Below, in pieces: positions 1 through 11,300 of a stretch of 64,000 nt of DNA (the stretch's first letter is position 1; the number at the start of each line of letters is the position of its first letter). Under the pieces are notes generated by a model that was given only the letters and a program-made list of their open reading frames with translations, did no database searches and was not told the origin of the DNA. The stretch comes from Lagopus muta (taxonomy: Eukaryota > Chordata > Aves > Galliformes > Phasianidae), in NCBI RefSeq assembly GCF_023343835.1, contig NC_064433.1, positions 52,728,871 to 52,792,870 of the forward strand. The letters run 5' to 3'. Both the position numbers and the translations under genes were made by a program.

Positions 1-294
<294 letters not shown>

Positions 295-413
295 TCATGC
301 TGCACCCGCGGGACCCGGGCGGGGTGCGGCGGCCGGCGGGGACGAGGCGGAGCGTCGAGCCCTGTGGGGCAGCCCGCTGTCGTGCTCCCAGCGCCGCCAG
401 CCCGCGGAGTGCC

Positions 414-414
<1 letters not shown>

Positions 415-444
<30 letters not shown>

Positions 445-456
445 TTGCTGTTGCTG
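415..456 (-). repeat. Interrupted CAG trinucleotide repeat, 14 units
   Basis: On the minus strand there are fourteen consecutive glutamine-type triplets, eleven CAG and three CAA, ending 130 nt before the BTBD11 ATG. The longest uninterrupted CAG run is five units. The repeat is in the same phase as the BTBD11 ATG but separated from it by an in-frame TGA at 297-295. The CAA interruptions usually stabilise such tracts. Whether it is transcribed depends on the unknown start site. Confidence 0.95.
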
Positions 457-546
457 CTCCCGGTGCTGCCCGCACACCGCTGCCGGCCCGGCTCCTGCAC
501 TGCGCCGCCGGCCCGACCCGCACCGCAGCGCAGCGCCGGGCGGCGC

Positions 547-566
547 GGGGGGGGAGGCTGGGTGGG
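547..566 (+). promoter_or_regulatory. Potential G-quadruplex motif in the BTBD11 leader region
   Basis: An eight-G run is followed by AGGCT, GGG, T and GGG on the plus strand. This satisfies the pattern of four G-tracts of three or more with loops up to seven. On the transcribed orientation of BTBD11 it would be the C-rich RNA side, so any effect would be at DNA level. Confidence 0.35.
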
Positions 567-593
567 TACATGCAAAGCGCCGCCGGCCCTCTA

Positions 594-683
594 CCAATAG
601 GACGGCGTGGAGGGCGGGGGCATGGAAAGCGCTGCACTCCGCAGCCAATGGAGCGGCGCCTCCGGCCTCCAAGGCCCCGCCCC
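594..683 (-). promoter_or_regulatory. CCAAT and GC-box cluster upstream of BTBD11
   Basis: Two CCAAT pentamers (594-598 and 645-649, read on the plus strand) lie about 50 bases apart. A GC-box-like AGGGCGGGGG lies between them at 611-620, and a CCCCGCCCC element is at about 675-683. This arrangement is typical of NF-Y plus Sp1-type vertebrate promoters. The cluster is about 310-400 bases upstream of the ATG. Confidence 0.5.
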
Positions 684-1100
684 TCAACTCTACCCCTCGC
701 CTCCGAGGGGTGCGGAGCCGCAGCGCGGTGCGGGGATGGGGTGCTGCCCACGGGACGGAGGCGCGGCCGCCGGCGGCGTTCCTCTGGGACGAGGCGGGAC
801 CCCGCCGCGCTCCGCTCTGCTAGTTTGCAGGTTGTGCTGTGAACGCGCTAACGGCAGCACGCGGACGCAGCCGAAGTGGTCGAGCTGCCTCGGGCACCAG
901 TGCCGTAGCGTGACTCCTCTGCAGGACGGCACGGCGGGGATGGCGGTGGCGCGGGCCGGGAGGCCCCGCCGTGAGCAAAGCCCTGCGAACGGAGCAGCGG
1001 CACCTCGGGGCTGGCATCGCGAGCGCCCCGCAGCAGAGCCCTCTGCTGTCCGCAGCCCCGCAGAGCACTCCGCTCGGCCTCCAGCTGCTCCAACAGTGCT

Positions 1101-3817
1101 GTTCGCCTGAGCGTGCCCATACGCTTCTGCACAGCGCTGTGCCCTCGTGCTCAGCCGGGACCCCAACTCCTGGCTCCACACAGCACCACCCAAAAATCAG
1201 ACCCTGTGTGAGAGCGGTTTCCAAAGCTTCTTGAACCCCGGCACTCGGGGCCATGCCCACAGCCCTGGGCATTCTGTTTCATGCCCACCGCCCTCTGGTG
1301 CAGACCCTGTCCCTAACTCCCAGCTGCCCTCCCCTGACAGCTCCATGCCGTTCCCTCGGGCCCTGTCGCTGTCACACAGAGCAGAGCTCAGCGCTGCCCT
1401 CCGCTCCCTGTGACGAGCTGCAGCCGCCACCAGGCCTCCCATCAGCTCTTCTGCTCTGGGCTGAGCAAACCCGGGGCCCTCAGCCGCTCCCCACGGCCTG
1501 GGAGTAGGCATTTGCCTACCAGACACATCCACCGCAGAGAACGGTTCCTTACATGCCGGCTAGGGGGTGGTGATTTTCCACTAGTTGGGACCATGGGCAT
1601 CATTTCTCCATGGACAGAGCAAAGAGCTCAGGCAGGAGCTGATGAAGTACCCGCAGGGGATGATAAGTGCCAGCATGACCTCTGAAAGAAGTAAATTGAA
1701 GCACGGTTTAGGAAGGTGCTCAGGGCAAATGGAAGCGAACAGGAATGAGATGGTGTGGGGAGAGCAGTGAGGGGCACAGCGCTTTCTCTCGCCTTCCCCA
1801 GCCCATATGCAGCCCACTGCAGTGGGAGCTGGGGGAGCAGCCCCAGAGCAGGCCATCCTGTGCCACCATCGTGTGCCAGATTCCTTCGTTTTTTGTTGGA
1901 AACCAAAAGCTGAAGTGAATTGAGGGAGAGCTGACACGTTCCTGCTGGCTAAGACCACTGGTGACTATTAAACACGATGATGCACACGCGATCTTCAGCT
2001 CAGAAGGTTTCTCAACAGCTGTTTGCCAGAAATGGGGAGATGATGCCAGGGGAAAGAGTACTCTGTGGTCACTCAGTGCCTTGTGGTTCTGCAGCTGATG
2101 GCTGCGAGAGCAGACAGTGCTGGGGATGGAGTGAAGGCCCACGAGGCAGCCCCTTGGTTCGAGCCCCTGGTTCTCAGCAAGGCTCAGCCATGATCTCTAC
2201 ACTCATCCTGACAGATTTCAGTCTCCCCTCCTGCTGAACCCATGCATGATGAAGTATTTACAGCTTCCATGCATGGTCTGTTTAAGAGTCCACTGCTGCC
2301 AGGAACAGCCCTCCCAGCACCTGGCCTAAGGTTTTCTTTGCTGCAAATGTAGAGGGTAAAAAGATGCTCCCAACCTTTGTTAGTGGCCTGGACCAACATC
2401 ACTTCCTCTTAGGCAGCACTGAAAGCAAACAGAGCCAAGCAGGATACACGGAGCTCTCCTCCAGCCAGTGGCTCTGGTTGCTTCTCACGATTCTCTACAC
2501 CCCTCCCATACAGCGTAACAGCGTTTGCATGCTTTATGTGCAGTCAGTTCATACATACATGCTATGTTTTGATCAGAACTAAAGGAAACAGGAATAGCAG
2601 GCTTCCCTGAGCACAGAGACAGGGAACGGCAGTGCTCTGCCACTGGGAATTTCCATTCCCACCCAGACACACCAAGACTGCAACAGGGACAAATGTACGG
2701 GTAAGCAAGAAAACAATTTCAAGATGAAACACAAAGCAACATACATGCTGGAGATCAGCAGTGACTGCTGCATTGATCTGCGGTAGGGAGGACAGAAATA
2801 GTTTAACTCACTCTGCATTTTAAGTGATCGTTTCTCCCCATCTATCCATCAGCACCTCTTAATATGTGGCAGTTCAGGCCTGACAGAGAGGAGGAAAGCA
2901 GCCCCCAGGAGGTTACCTCGTGGGCAGGGGCTCCTTCTGGTTCTGGAGGGCCTCTGGAGCCCCCAGCTGCACAGAGCCATTGAGATGAGAGGCAGATGCC
3001 ATGCCCTAGTACTAAGGGGAACTTGCTGTCTTGCAGGCAAACTGCAGGAGAAGCACACAAAGAAGTCATTTTAATACAAAGAGGGTTTTTTTTGTTCCAA
3101 CAACTCATCCCTTAAATAAAGAAAACAAAAACCAGGCATGTTTGGCGTAAGATAAGGTTTAAGGAACTGAGCAATATTGTACCATTCTATTTTCATTGTC
3201 CCTAATGCTTGCAACTCCTTTTGCATGTTTTCCTCACAGTTCACTTAAAAACCAGATTACATCTTTTTTTTTCTTTTTTTTTTAACATTACAGCATTCTG
3301 TTCGTTCCTTGAGCAACCAAAAGCACTGCTGAAATGACTGCAAATAAATCAGCCAACAACAACAAAAGCCTCAAAATTAATAAGAACTGTCCCCAGCAAA
3401 GCTCATTTTGCTGTCAGTGCTCTTCCTTGCAGAGCACTTACATTCCTGTAGCGCACCATCAGGCTCAACAACAAACCATGCCTGGACACATGGGATGGAT
3501 GAGGGGGTGTTAAAAATGTGTAGATATTCAGATGGTAAATATGACAATCTATTATAGAAACCTCTTTTTGTTTGTGAAGACTTTTTCTTGGATTTTTTTA
3601 TTATTTTTTTTTTAAGCTAGCAGTAGGGAGCACCATGCATTAAGACGTGACGTTGCCCAGCTCTGCCGGAGGTTGGGTCTCATCACCCATTCCATTGCAC
3701 CACCCTGACGTGCCATGGGATGGCCGTGTGGGAGCTCCACGAAGGAGCAGACTTCTAACACAAACCCACTGCAGTTTCCAAACAGAACCAGTGTGCTTTC
3801 AGCAGTCACACAGTCAT
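1101..3817. other. Intergenic, no gene recognised
   Basis: GC content falls off from the island. Open frames are short, lack recognisable domains and overlap each other on both strands. A T-rich patch lies at about 3262-3283. No repeat family was recognised. Confidence 0.5.
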
Positions 3818-4285
3818 TCATAGAATCACAGAATCATAGAATGGCCTGGGTTGAAAAGAACCACGATGATCATCTTGTTTTTCAACCCCCCTGCTATGTG
3901 CAGGGTCACCAGCCACCAGACCAGGCTGCCCAGAGCCACATCCAGCCTGGCCTTGAATGCCTCCAGGGATGGGGCATCCACAGCCTCCTTGGGCAACCTG
4001 TTCCAGTGCATCACCACCCTGTGAGTGAAAAACTTCTTCCTAAAATCTAACCTAAACCTCCCCTGCCTCAGTTTAAAACCATTCCCCCTTGTTCTATCAC
4101 TATCAACCCACGTAAACAGCCATTCCCCTCCTGTTCATACACTCCCTTCAAGCACTGGAAGGCCACAATGAGGTCTCCCTGCAGCCTTCTCTTCTCCAAG
4201 CTAAACAAGCCCAGTTCCCTCAACCTTTCTTTATAGGAGAGGTGCTCCAGCCTTCTGATCATCTTAGTGGCCCTCCTCACTGCTA
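3818..4285 (-). repeat. CR1 LINE fragment, 3' end
   Basis: It begins at its left with a degenerate ATTCTATGATTCT-type terminus in reverse complement and continues through the typical CR1 3' end. The minus strand still translates to a CR1 ORF2 C-terminal-like segment ([19 protein letters not shown], about 4140-4240). It is 5'-truncated like most CR1 copies, with reading frames broken. Confidence 0.9.
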
Positions 4286-6036
4286 ACCCCTGGCTTCACA
4301 TACAGTGAAGGTGTGAGCAAAGCATCAAATATCTGTGGGAAATTACAGCCCCATCATCATGAAATCCCCTCTCCCTCTTTCCCTCCTATTGCTGGCAACA
4401 GACAAAATATTTATGGTCTGCACAGGGATTACATTTTATACACCTTGCCCAGCCAGTGACCTACTGGAATTTCATGTACTGTAAGAAACATGAGCCACCA
4501 AACTGCCTCTTCAGTTTTTATAATTTCAAGTATTTCTTACATTTTCAGCTGCCTAAAGGCTCTGTGAGTGCAGGAGGGCCAGAAGCGGTGGTTACTTCAC
4601 CTCACATCTCTCTGATGGCCTGTATTTCACTTTAAAACCTGCCAAAACACCTTTCCCAACAAGCTTGCCTGCTGGATTCCTTGCTGTGCCTTGTGTGGGG
4701 CCAGGTGGAAGGGGGTCAATGTCAATACCTCCAGCACGGAAGGCAGGGCTGAGACAGATTCCAGGAGCCCATCCAGTCCTATACATACACAGGTTTATGG
4801 AGACAAGACACCTGAGAGGCCCCAGGCAAGTCTCGGTGGTGGGATTTGCCAAAATGGAAGGCAGCCAAGGGAGGGATGGCGTAGGAGCTTCCCTTTTGTG
4901 CACACTGCTCTGTGGCTCTTGGCCAAGCGACTGGGTTTGGAGACAAAGTGCTCCCCATGGTGTGGACTTGGGGCTACAGCAGCATCACGTGTCCCTGGAG
5001 GCACCCTGTGGTCACAGAACTCCTCACAGCCCTGTCCCATGGCAAGCAGCATCTGTCAGGGCCCTGTGCTGGGCAGTGGGATCCTCCTCCCAGCCCCATG
5101 GCTGCTATGGGGCTCATGGAGGTTGGCAGAGCACTTTGAGTCTCCTCACTTCTGTTTTCCAGCTGCAAAATGGCAGTAATTATGTTGGCCTGCTATATAA
5201 AATGCCTTGCACACGCAATGCAACAGCTAAGTACTATCATGACTATGTGTAAAATAATCCATTGGAGCCTCTGGATGCTGGAGAAGGAATGAATGGTGGC
5301 TGGAGTCCACATAAACACTGTGCTAGATCAATGCAGGCAATATGACAGTGTTGATCTGGTCTCCTAGTGCATGTTCTCACAAGCCCACATGGGGTTGAAA
5401 AATCCAAACATATCTCTTGGCTGACAACGGACTAAAGCTACGTCACAGGGAGGAAGAAAACCTAATGCCATTGCACAAACCAAATTATATTTCCTGCTTT
5501 GATCACAAAAGGAAGAAAGTTTTTTTGGCCAATCTTTCTGCATATGAAGAGAACTGTTTTCGGTTCGTTTTGGGGGTTATTTTTGCAGATCAGACATCTG
5601 AGTTTGATACAAAGGAGGCACCCTACCAGATCATGTCAATATTTAACACTCTGTTGAAGTGAGGCACTTATCAGCTTTAAAAATTAAAAACTGTTTGGGA
5701 ACAAACGTACTGTCCTTTTTGCTGACAATGGGAAACAAACCTCCTGATCTAACCTCCATGCAAGCTCACGCCAACATCTCTGTACTCCAGCTACCAGGCA
5801 AACCTAAGAACTAACTTAAGGTTCTTCTACGAAAGCTCCAGAAGGAACTAGTTTAATTTCACTCTGCACTAAAAACCAGCCTGAAGGCACTTAGCACTTT
5901 GTGGTCAAGGAACTGCCTGCTTCCAGCTCCCTCTTGACACCTTGCTCATCACCCAGCACTATTGACTAAATCATCAGAAGAGCTGCCCACAGCAGCAAAA
6001 CTCGCTTAGCACACTCAGACCAAAACACGCGGATTT
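4286..6036. other. Intergenic, no gene recognised
   Basis: A 195-codon plus-strand frame at 4665-5252 is the longest here. It has no recognisable domain, and alternative frames of similar length overlap it. Nothing else is identifiable. Confidence 0.45.
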
Positions 6037-6262
6037 CATAGACTCACAGAATCACTAAGGTTGGAAGAGACCACTAAGATCACCTAGTCCACCACCAGCC
6101 CATGCCCACTGACCATGTCCTCAGTGCCACATCCACATGGTTCTGGAACACCTCCAGGGCCGGTGACTGCACCACCTTCCAGGGCAGCCTGTGCCACTGC
6201 AGCACCACTCCTTCTGAGAAGAAATTTTCTCTAATGTTCAACCTTTCTTTCCTGCAATGCCA
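6037..6262 (-). repeat. CR1 LINE fragment, 3' end
   Basis: The left end carries the reverse complement of the CR1 tail (CATAGACTCACAGAATCAC), followed by AGGTTGGAAGAGACC and the CACATCCACATGGTTCTGGAA block seen in other copies in this window. The copy is short and diverged. Confidence 0.88.
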
Positions 6263-6644
6263 CAACCTGTACATTTTTATAATGAGGACAAGCAACAGAG
6301 ATGCTTCTCTCACTCACGAGTGCACACAAAGCTGTGCGCACTGGGCACCAGCCTCCACCCATCTCCCATCTACAGACACAGAGCTGCAGGGACTGTAAGT
6401 GCTACCTTGCCTTTTTCAAAGTCATACAGACAAGAAGGAGGGGAATAGGCTTATACAGAGATTTTTTTCTATAGAAACTACTGGAGAAGCTGGCTCCACA
6501 GCCCCCATGGCTGCAGGATGCTGTGTCCCATGCGCTGTGCTGCTGGCAGGGGCATCGAGACAAACATGGAATAGATGGACCCCACAGGGCCATGGTACCT
6601 CAGCAGTAGTGCTGCCCAGGGCATCTCAGTGTCTGTGAGACTTC

Positions 6645-6790
6645 TCCAGAGTGGAAGCTTTCCCTGGAGGTGTTCAAGAACCATGTGGATGTGACACAGA
6701 GGGATACAGCTAGTGGGCACGGTGGGGATGGGTTGATGGTTGGACTTAGTGTTCTTTTCCTACCTTAATAATTCTATGATCTTATGATTC
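6645..6790 (+). repeat. CR1 LINE fragment, 3' end
   Basis: Plus-oriented: the GGAGGTGTTCAAGAACCATG block, then GTGGGCACGGTGGGGATGGG, ending in AATTCTATGATCTTATGATTC. It lies about 380 bases from an opposite-facing copy at 6037-6262. Confidence 0.85.
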
Positions 6791-7966
6791 TGCTCTGAGT
6801 GGCAGAGAACAGCACCTAAATTATCTCCTAATTAGAAACAGAAACTTCATTTTAACACAATACCTTCCTTCCTTGTACACTAAATATGAAGCCACATGAC
6901 ATATCCCTTGAGGACATCTTCCTGGTATGTTCACATTTTTCAATGGAAAAATACTCCAGCAACACACTAGCAAGTGGAAAAGCTTTACAATTAAACAAGG
7001 CTTGAGACTGCAATAAGCCACCGCCTCATATAGAACAGGTACAGCCTGATCATCCTCCTAAACAACGGGGGAGGTGAGATAAAAGTCAAGATTCAAATTT
7101 ACAATGGTGTGACCCAGAACCACCTGAGATTTTGTAGATATTTCTTCTCCTCTCGGGTCTGGGTATTCACATATTCCCCTTGATCTCTGCCTTAAGAATC
7201 CAGTTCCTCCAAGGGGCAGAGGAAGGTGCACAGTATTGGGCAGTTGGAGTCTGCTGTGTAGCTGAGCAGCTCTGCATCACAAACACGCTCAGCTCTCGCT
7301 CAGGATGTGCAGAGCTCATTTATAAATCTTTTGCCAGACTCCAAGTTGCTTGTTTGAAAAAGAGATGACATTTATCCAGTTGGTAAAATAATCCACCAGC
7401 ACATAAAGTGTCCCTTTCAGTGCTTCTGAAAGAAAGCCCAAGATACGCATTCTCACTGCTATAAAATCTTTGCAGCAGTCACTGGCAAAAGCATTTGGAA
7501 AGGATTTCAGAACACCGGTATCAGCAGGATGCAAATGCAAGGGTTTTGTTTACATGGCCCAGACTGTGCAGGGTAGCAGTCGCATAAAGGAGTGGTGAAA
7601 GGGCCATTGGTTACATGTTGGAAAACAAATGTGTGAGCAGCAGTGCCAGAGACAGTGCTGCACGTGCACGTGGCCTGGGAGGAGGGCAGGGAAGCACCCA
7701 CTGAAGGCACAAACCTGTCCTGTTGTCAAACACATCATGCAAAGTTGGATGTGCTATGGAGGAGGATTTCATTTCAAGGCTGGTTGTGGTTCAATATGTT
7801 TGTGAGCAGATAGAATAAACAGTGTAATTGCACATCTGTTTCATTATGTGATGGCCTGGACCTCACATTTCCAAAATTTAAATGCCTAGCATTCACCTTG
7901 AGACAGCAAAGAAGAGCTGAATTTTCAGTTTCCTCAGCATCTTTTGGCTGGTTCCTCTGAAAATCA
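6791..7966. other. Intergenic, no gene recognised
   Basis: Only short overlapping open frames without domains are present. No repeats or RNA genes were recognised. Confidence 0.45.
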
Positions 7967-8310
7967 TTTCATAGAATAGTTAAGGTTGGAAGAGACCTCT
8001 AAAATCCAAGCGCCAGCCCATCCCCACCATGCCCACTGCCCACGTCCCTCAGTGCCACATCCACACGGCTCTGGAACACCTCCAGGGATGGTGACTGCAC
8101 CACCTTCCTGGGCAGCCTGTGCCACTGCAGCACTGCTCTTTCTGGGAGGAAATTCTTCCAAACATCCAACCTGACCATCCCTTGGTGAAACTTGAGGCCA
8201 TTACTTCTCATGCCATCTCTGTGATCTAAGAGAAGAGGCCAACTCCCACTTGCCACAACCTCCTTTCAGGTTGTTGTAGAGAGCAATGAGATCTCCTCTG
8301 AGACTCCTCC
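7967..8310 (-). repeat. CR1 LINE fragment, 3' end
   Basis: The left end reads as the reversed CR1 tail (TTCATAGAATAG, AAGGTTGGAAGAGACC). It continues to GAGATCTCCTCTGAGACTCC at about 8290, homologous to the equivalent part of the copies at 24312 and 28150. Confidence 0.9.
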
Positions 8311-11300
8311 AAAAGGAATGCACACAGAAGCCCAGAAGCAAGCAGTTTAACAAATTCAAAAAATGGCTAAGTGACTTCCCCCAGCCTGGTAATGCTACAG
8401 GATCACTCCTATTTTTGTGAGGTTTACAGGAATATTGTTAAGTCTCATCCTTCGCTGAGGTTTTGCCGTCGTCCAATTTGTACTGAGGCAAGGAGCACTC
8501 AGGGCTTTCTTCACCATCTACCATTTGGTACTTGCCTCAGGTCTGGATTTCACATACTGACTGCCATCTTCTACCAAAGTCTACAACACATTTTGCCTGC
8601 TATACAAATATATATATATTCCCCATTGTTCCATTGTCCTTTTCATGAGGAAACCAAACCAAATGCCATGTTCAAAGCAGCACTGATCTTCTCAGTAGTT
8701 CCATCCTGCACTGCAACCAAGGGCCTTGTGTACTTCTCCCTTTAGTACAGCGTCCCATCACCAACACACCTACCTTCTGCCCAGGAGGCTGCAGCTAATT
8801 CCCAATGCATCCACACAAGACAGCAGCAAATATTGCTCCTGACAGGGTTATTACTTTGTACTTTGGATGCCGAAACACTGAGAAAAATTGTTCTAATTTC
8901 AGAGTTTATTCAGATGGTACAACACCACTGTTCATCTTTAGTTACTCTGCTTCCACAAGCAACGCTGCATTCTGCCATTAATCTGCTGTGACAGGGCTGC
9001 TCTGCTGCCCACGTTGAGAGCATCTGTATGAGAGGAGGAACAGATGATCAAACCACACACATAAACTGACTCCAGGACTAAAATTCAGAGTAGTCCTTCC
9101 AATGAAACTTGAAAGGTTTGGAAATAGTTGATGCTTTTATAATGTGCAAATGATAAGACAAGAATCCCACAAAAGCTTCTCGGTGCAAGAGTACATGGAG
9201 GAATGCTGCAAGTCGTCATACACTGCCCTTATAGAGCATCCATAAAGGGTCCAGCTGCTGAGAGCCGAAGCAGAGACAGAGAACTTTTTCTCCCTAAATA
9301 CTTTTCAGTTTAGCAAACGCTGTCTCCAGCTCATCCAGATGCTGTAGACAACCAGAGCAGGGCAAAAAATAGATCTTCAGTTTGATGCCAGTTCTAAAAT
9401 AATAATAAAAAAGAAGAGAATGAGTAGAGGATGGAGCAAACATTTTGCTCGGTTGCAACATTTTGGCTTTGAGCCTTTTAAAACTTTCAAAATGAACCTG
9501 AAGCCTTTCAAAACAAAGTTGTGGCAAATCAGAAGATGTCGAAAGGAGTGTTTTTTCTGCTTTGAAGTTTGGGTGCTTCTTTTCTCCATTTCTTTTTGCA
9601 TATGAACAACTTCACTAAACTGACATTTCAGTTTCACAAAGTGACATTTTCTTTCCAAGAAAACTTTTGGCCAAAAAAATGTCATCTCTCTGTGCAGCAA
9701 GCAGATACAAAGAGAAAGCTCTCTAATTGACATCTCTTAGAGCAGCTCCAGCACATCACTAAAAGAAAAAAATGAGACATGAAACCTCAAAACCATAACT
9801 TTGGTCAATGTTAAGCACATGCAGCTCATGTGAAGTAATGCAGACAGCTTTGGGAGCTTGTAGGAGCTTCTGACTGCCGGCACCCTCTTGCTGAGCTGGA
9901 GTGGATAACCACCATGCTGCAGAAGGTGAATTCAAAACAAAGCGACGTGAAGATGAGTTTGTACAGCTCCTCCCTTTTGAGAAAGAAGCCTCCTGTTGGA
10001 ACACCTCAGCAAAGAGATCTGACATCCAGATGGACACGACAGCTCCAAGGATGAAGTCTATCCCCAGCCCTTCTTACCCGCCCTGCCCTCTGAGCCTGGC
10101 AGATCTGGGATGGGCTCACATGGCTGCACCTCACCTAATGGGAAAAGCCAGGGATATCCCCACCAAGGAGAGCAGCAAGGTCCAGGTAATGGCAGGCCCT
10201 AGCTGTGGGCAGGGATCTGGTCCAGCCCATGTGATGGTCCCAGGGCTGCCACAATGTGCTGGTGACATGCTCTGCAATGTCTGTCTCCAATGTAACAGCC
10301 CTGAAAGCAGCCATGCCACTCTGTTTGAAACTAAAGAGGAAACAGCAAGTCTTTGAAGTCAGAAGGTATATAATGAATTCAACAAAACTTTGTATTTCAA
10401 AGCCTGTTCTATTTGCAGAAGCCATCTGCCCTGAGAAAAGCTCGAACATGCACCTCTGACAGGAGTCAAAAGAGTGGAGGGAAACAGATCTCACTGAGGA
10501 TGCTTCACATCACCTGTTCCCACAGCATCCAAAATGCCACTTTGTAGTGCAGCAGCTTCCATCCTTATATCAATTACAATGTTCACTTCCAGCTCCTGGA
10601 GGTCACTGGCATTTGGAGCCACTGTCCAGTTCAGTAGCTCCCAGCACTTTCTAGTGAGATATGCCAAGACATCACTGCTTGTCCTTCCTAATGATAACTA
10701 TAAGCTCTCTAGATCTTCCCCGAAGCCACTGCCTTTTTTATCCCCTTATTGAGGTTTATTGATCTCCCTCTCTCCCTTTCCCCGCGCTCAATTTCTAAAC
10801 TATGTGCTGAACCACTGCCCCAGAGATAGCTCCATCCAGGGGGACAAGACACAGCACAGCATGCAGGGAGGAGCAGAGCCCAGGAGCCAGGTTATTAAAG
10901 AGAGTAGTGAATGCATCCCCCCTGTGGGGCACAGCCACCCACCCCTCACCGAGACACCCAGCAGCCATACCCGCTCTGTGGCGTGCAGCAAGGACTTGTG
11001 CTTCTGCAGCAAGGTGAAGAAAGAGGCCTCGTGAAAAGCTCAGAACAACTCTGTTTAAGAATTCCCTCTGATTTTACTTGCCTTTCGTACGGCTCATAAG
11101 AGCCATTAAAATTCTGTCTGATAACTGCTTCCTGAGAGACGGGAGCTGGACCATACCACAGCAGTGCCAGGCTCTACCAATAGTCCTCCTGGCATAAAAC
11201 ACACCATTAAATAATAAGCCTGGTTTTATTAGAAATCAGCTTAAAAGCAGTTTCCTCTTACTCCTGAAATCTTGTCTCTCTTGTATGAGATACAGACCAT

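Larger units (their letters stand above)
295..687 (-). other. Upstream open reading frame with polyglutamine stretch
   Basis: A 130-codon frame starts with ATG at 687 and ends with TGA at 297-295, nine nucleotides before the first BTBD11 ATG and in the same phase. It contains a run of 14 glutamines preceded by Glu and followed by Arg-His-Ser. It could be a regulatory upstream frame if transcription starts to the right of 687. GC-rich composition alone can keep frames open, so a real peptide is unproven. Confidence 0.3.

Noticed and set aside
4665-5252. 195-codon plus-strand open frame
   Set aside because: No recognisable domain, no repeat or splice context, and competing frames of similar length overlap it.
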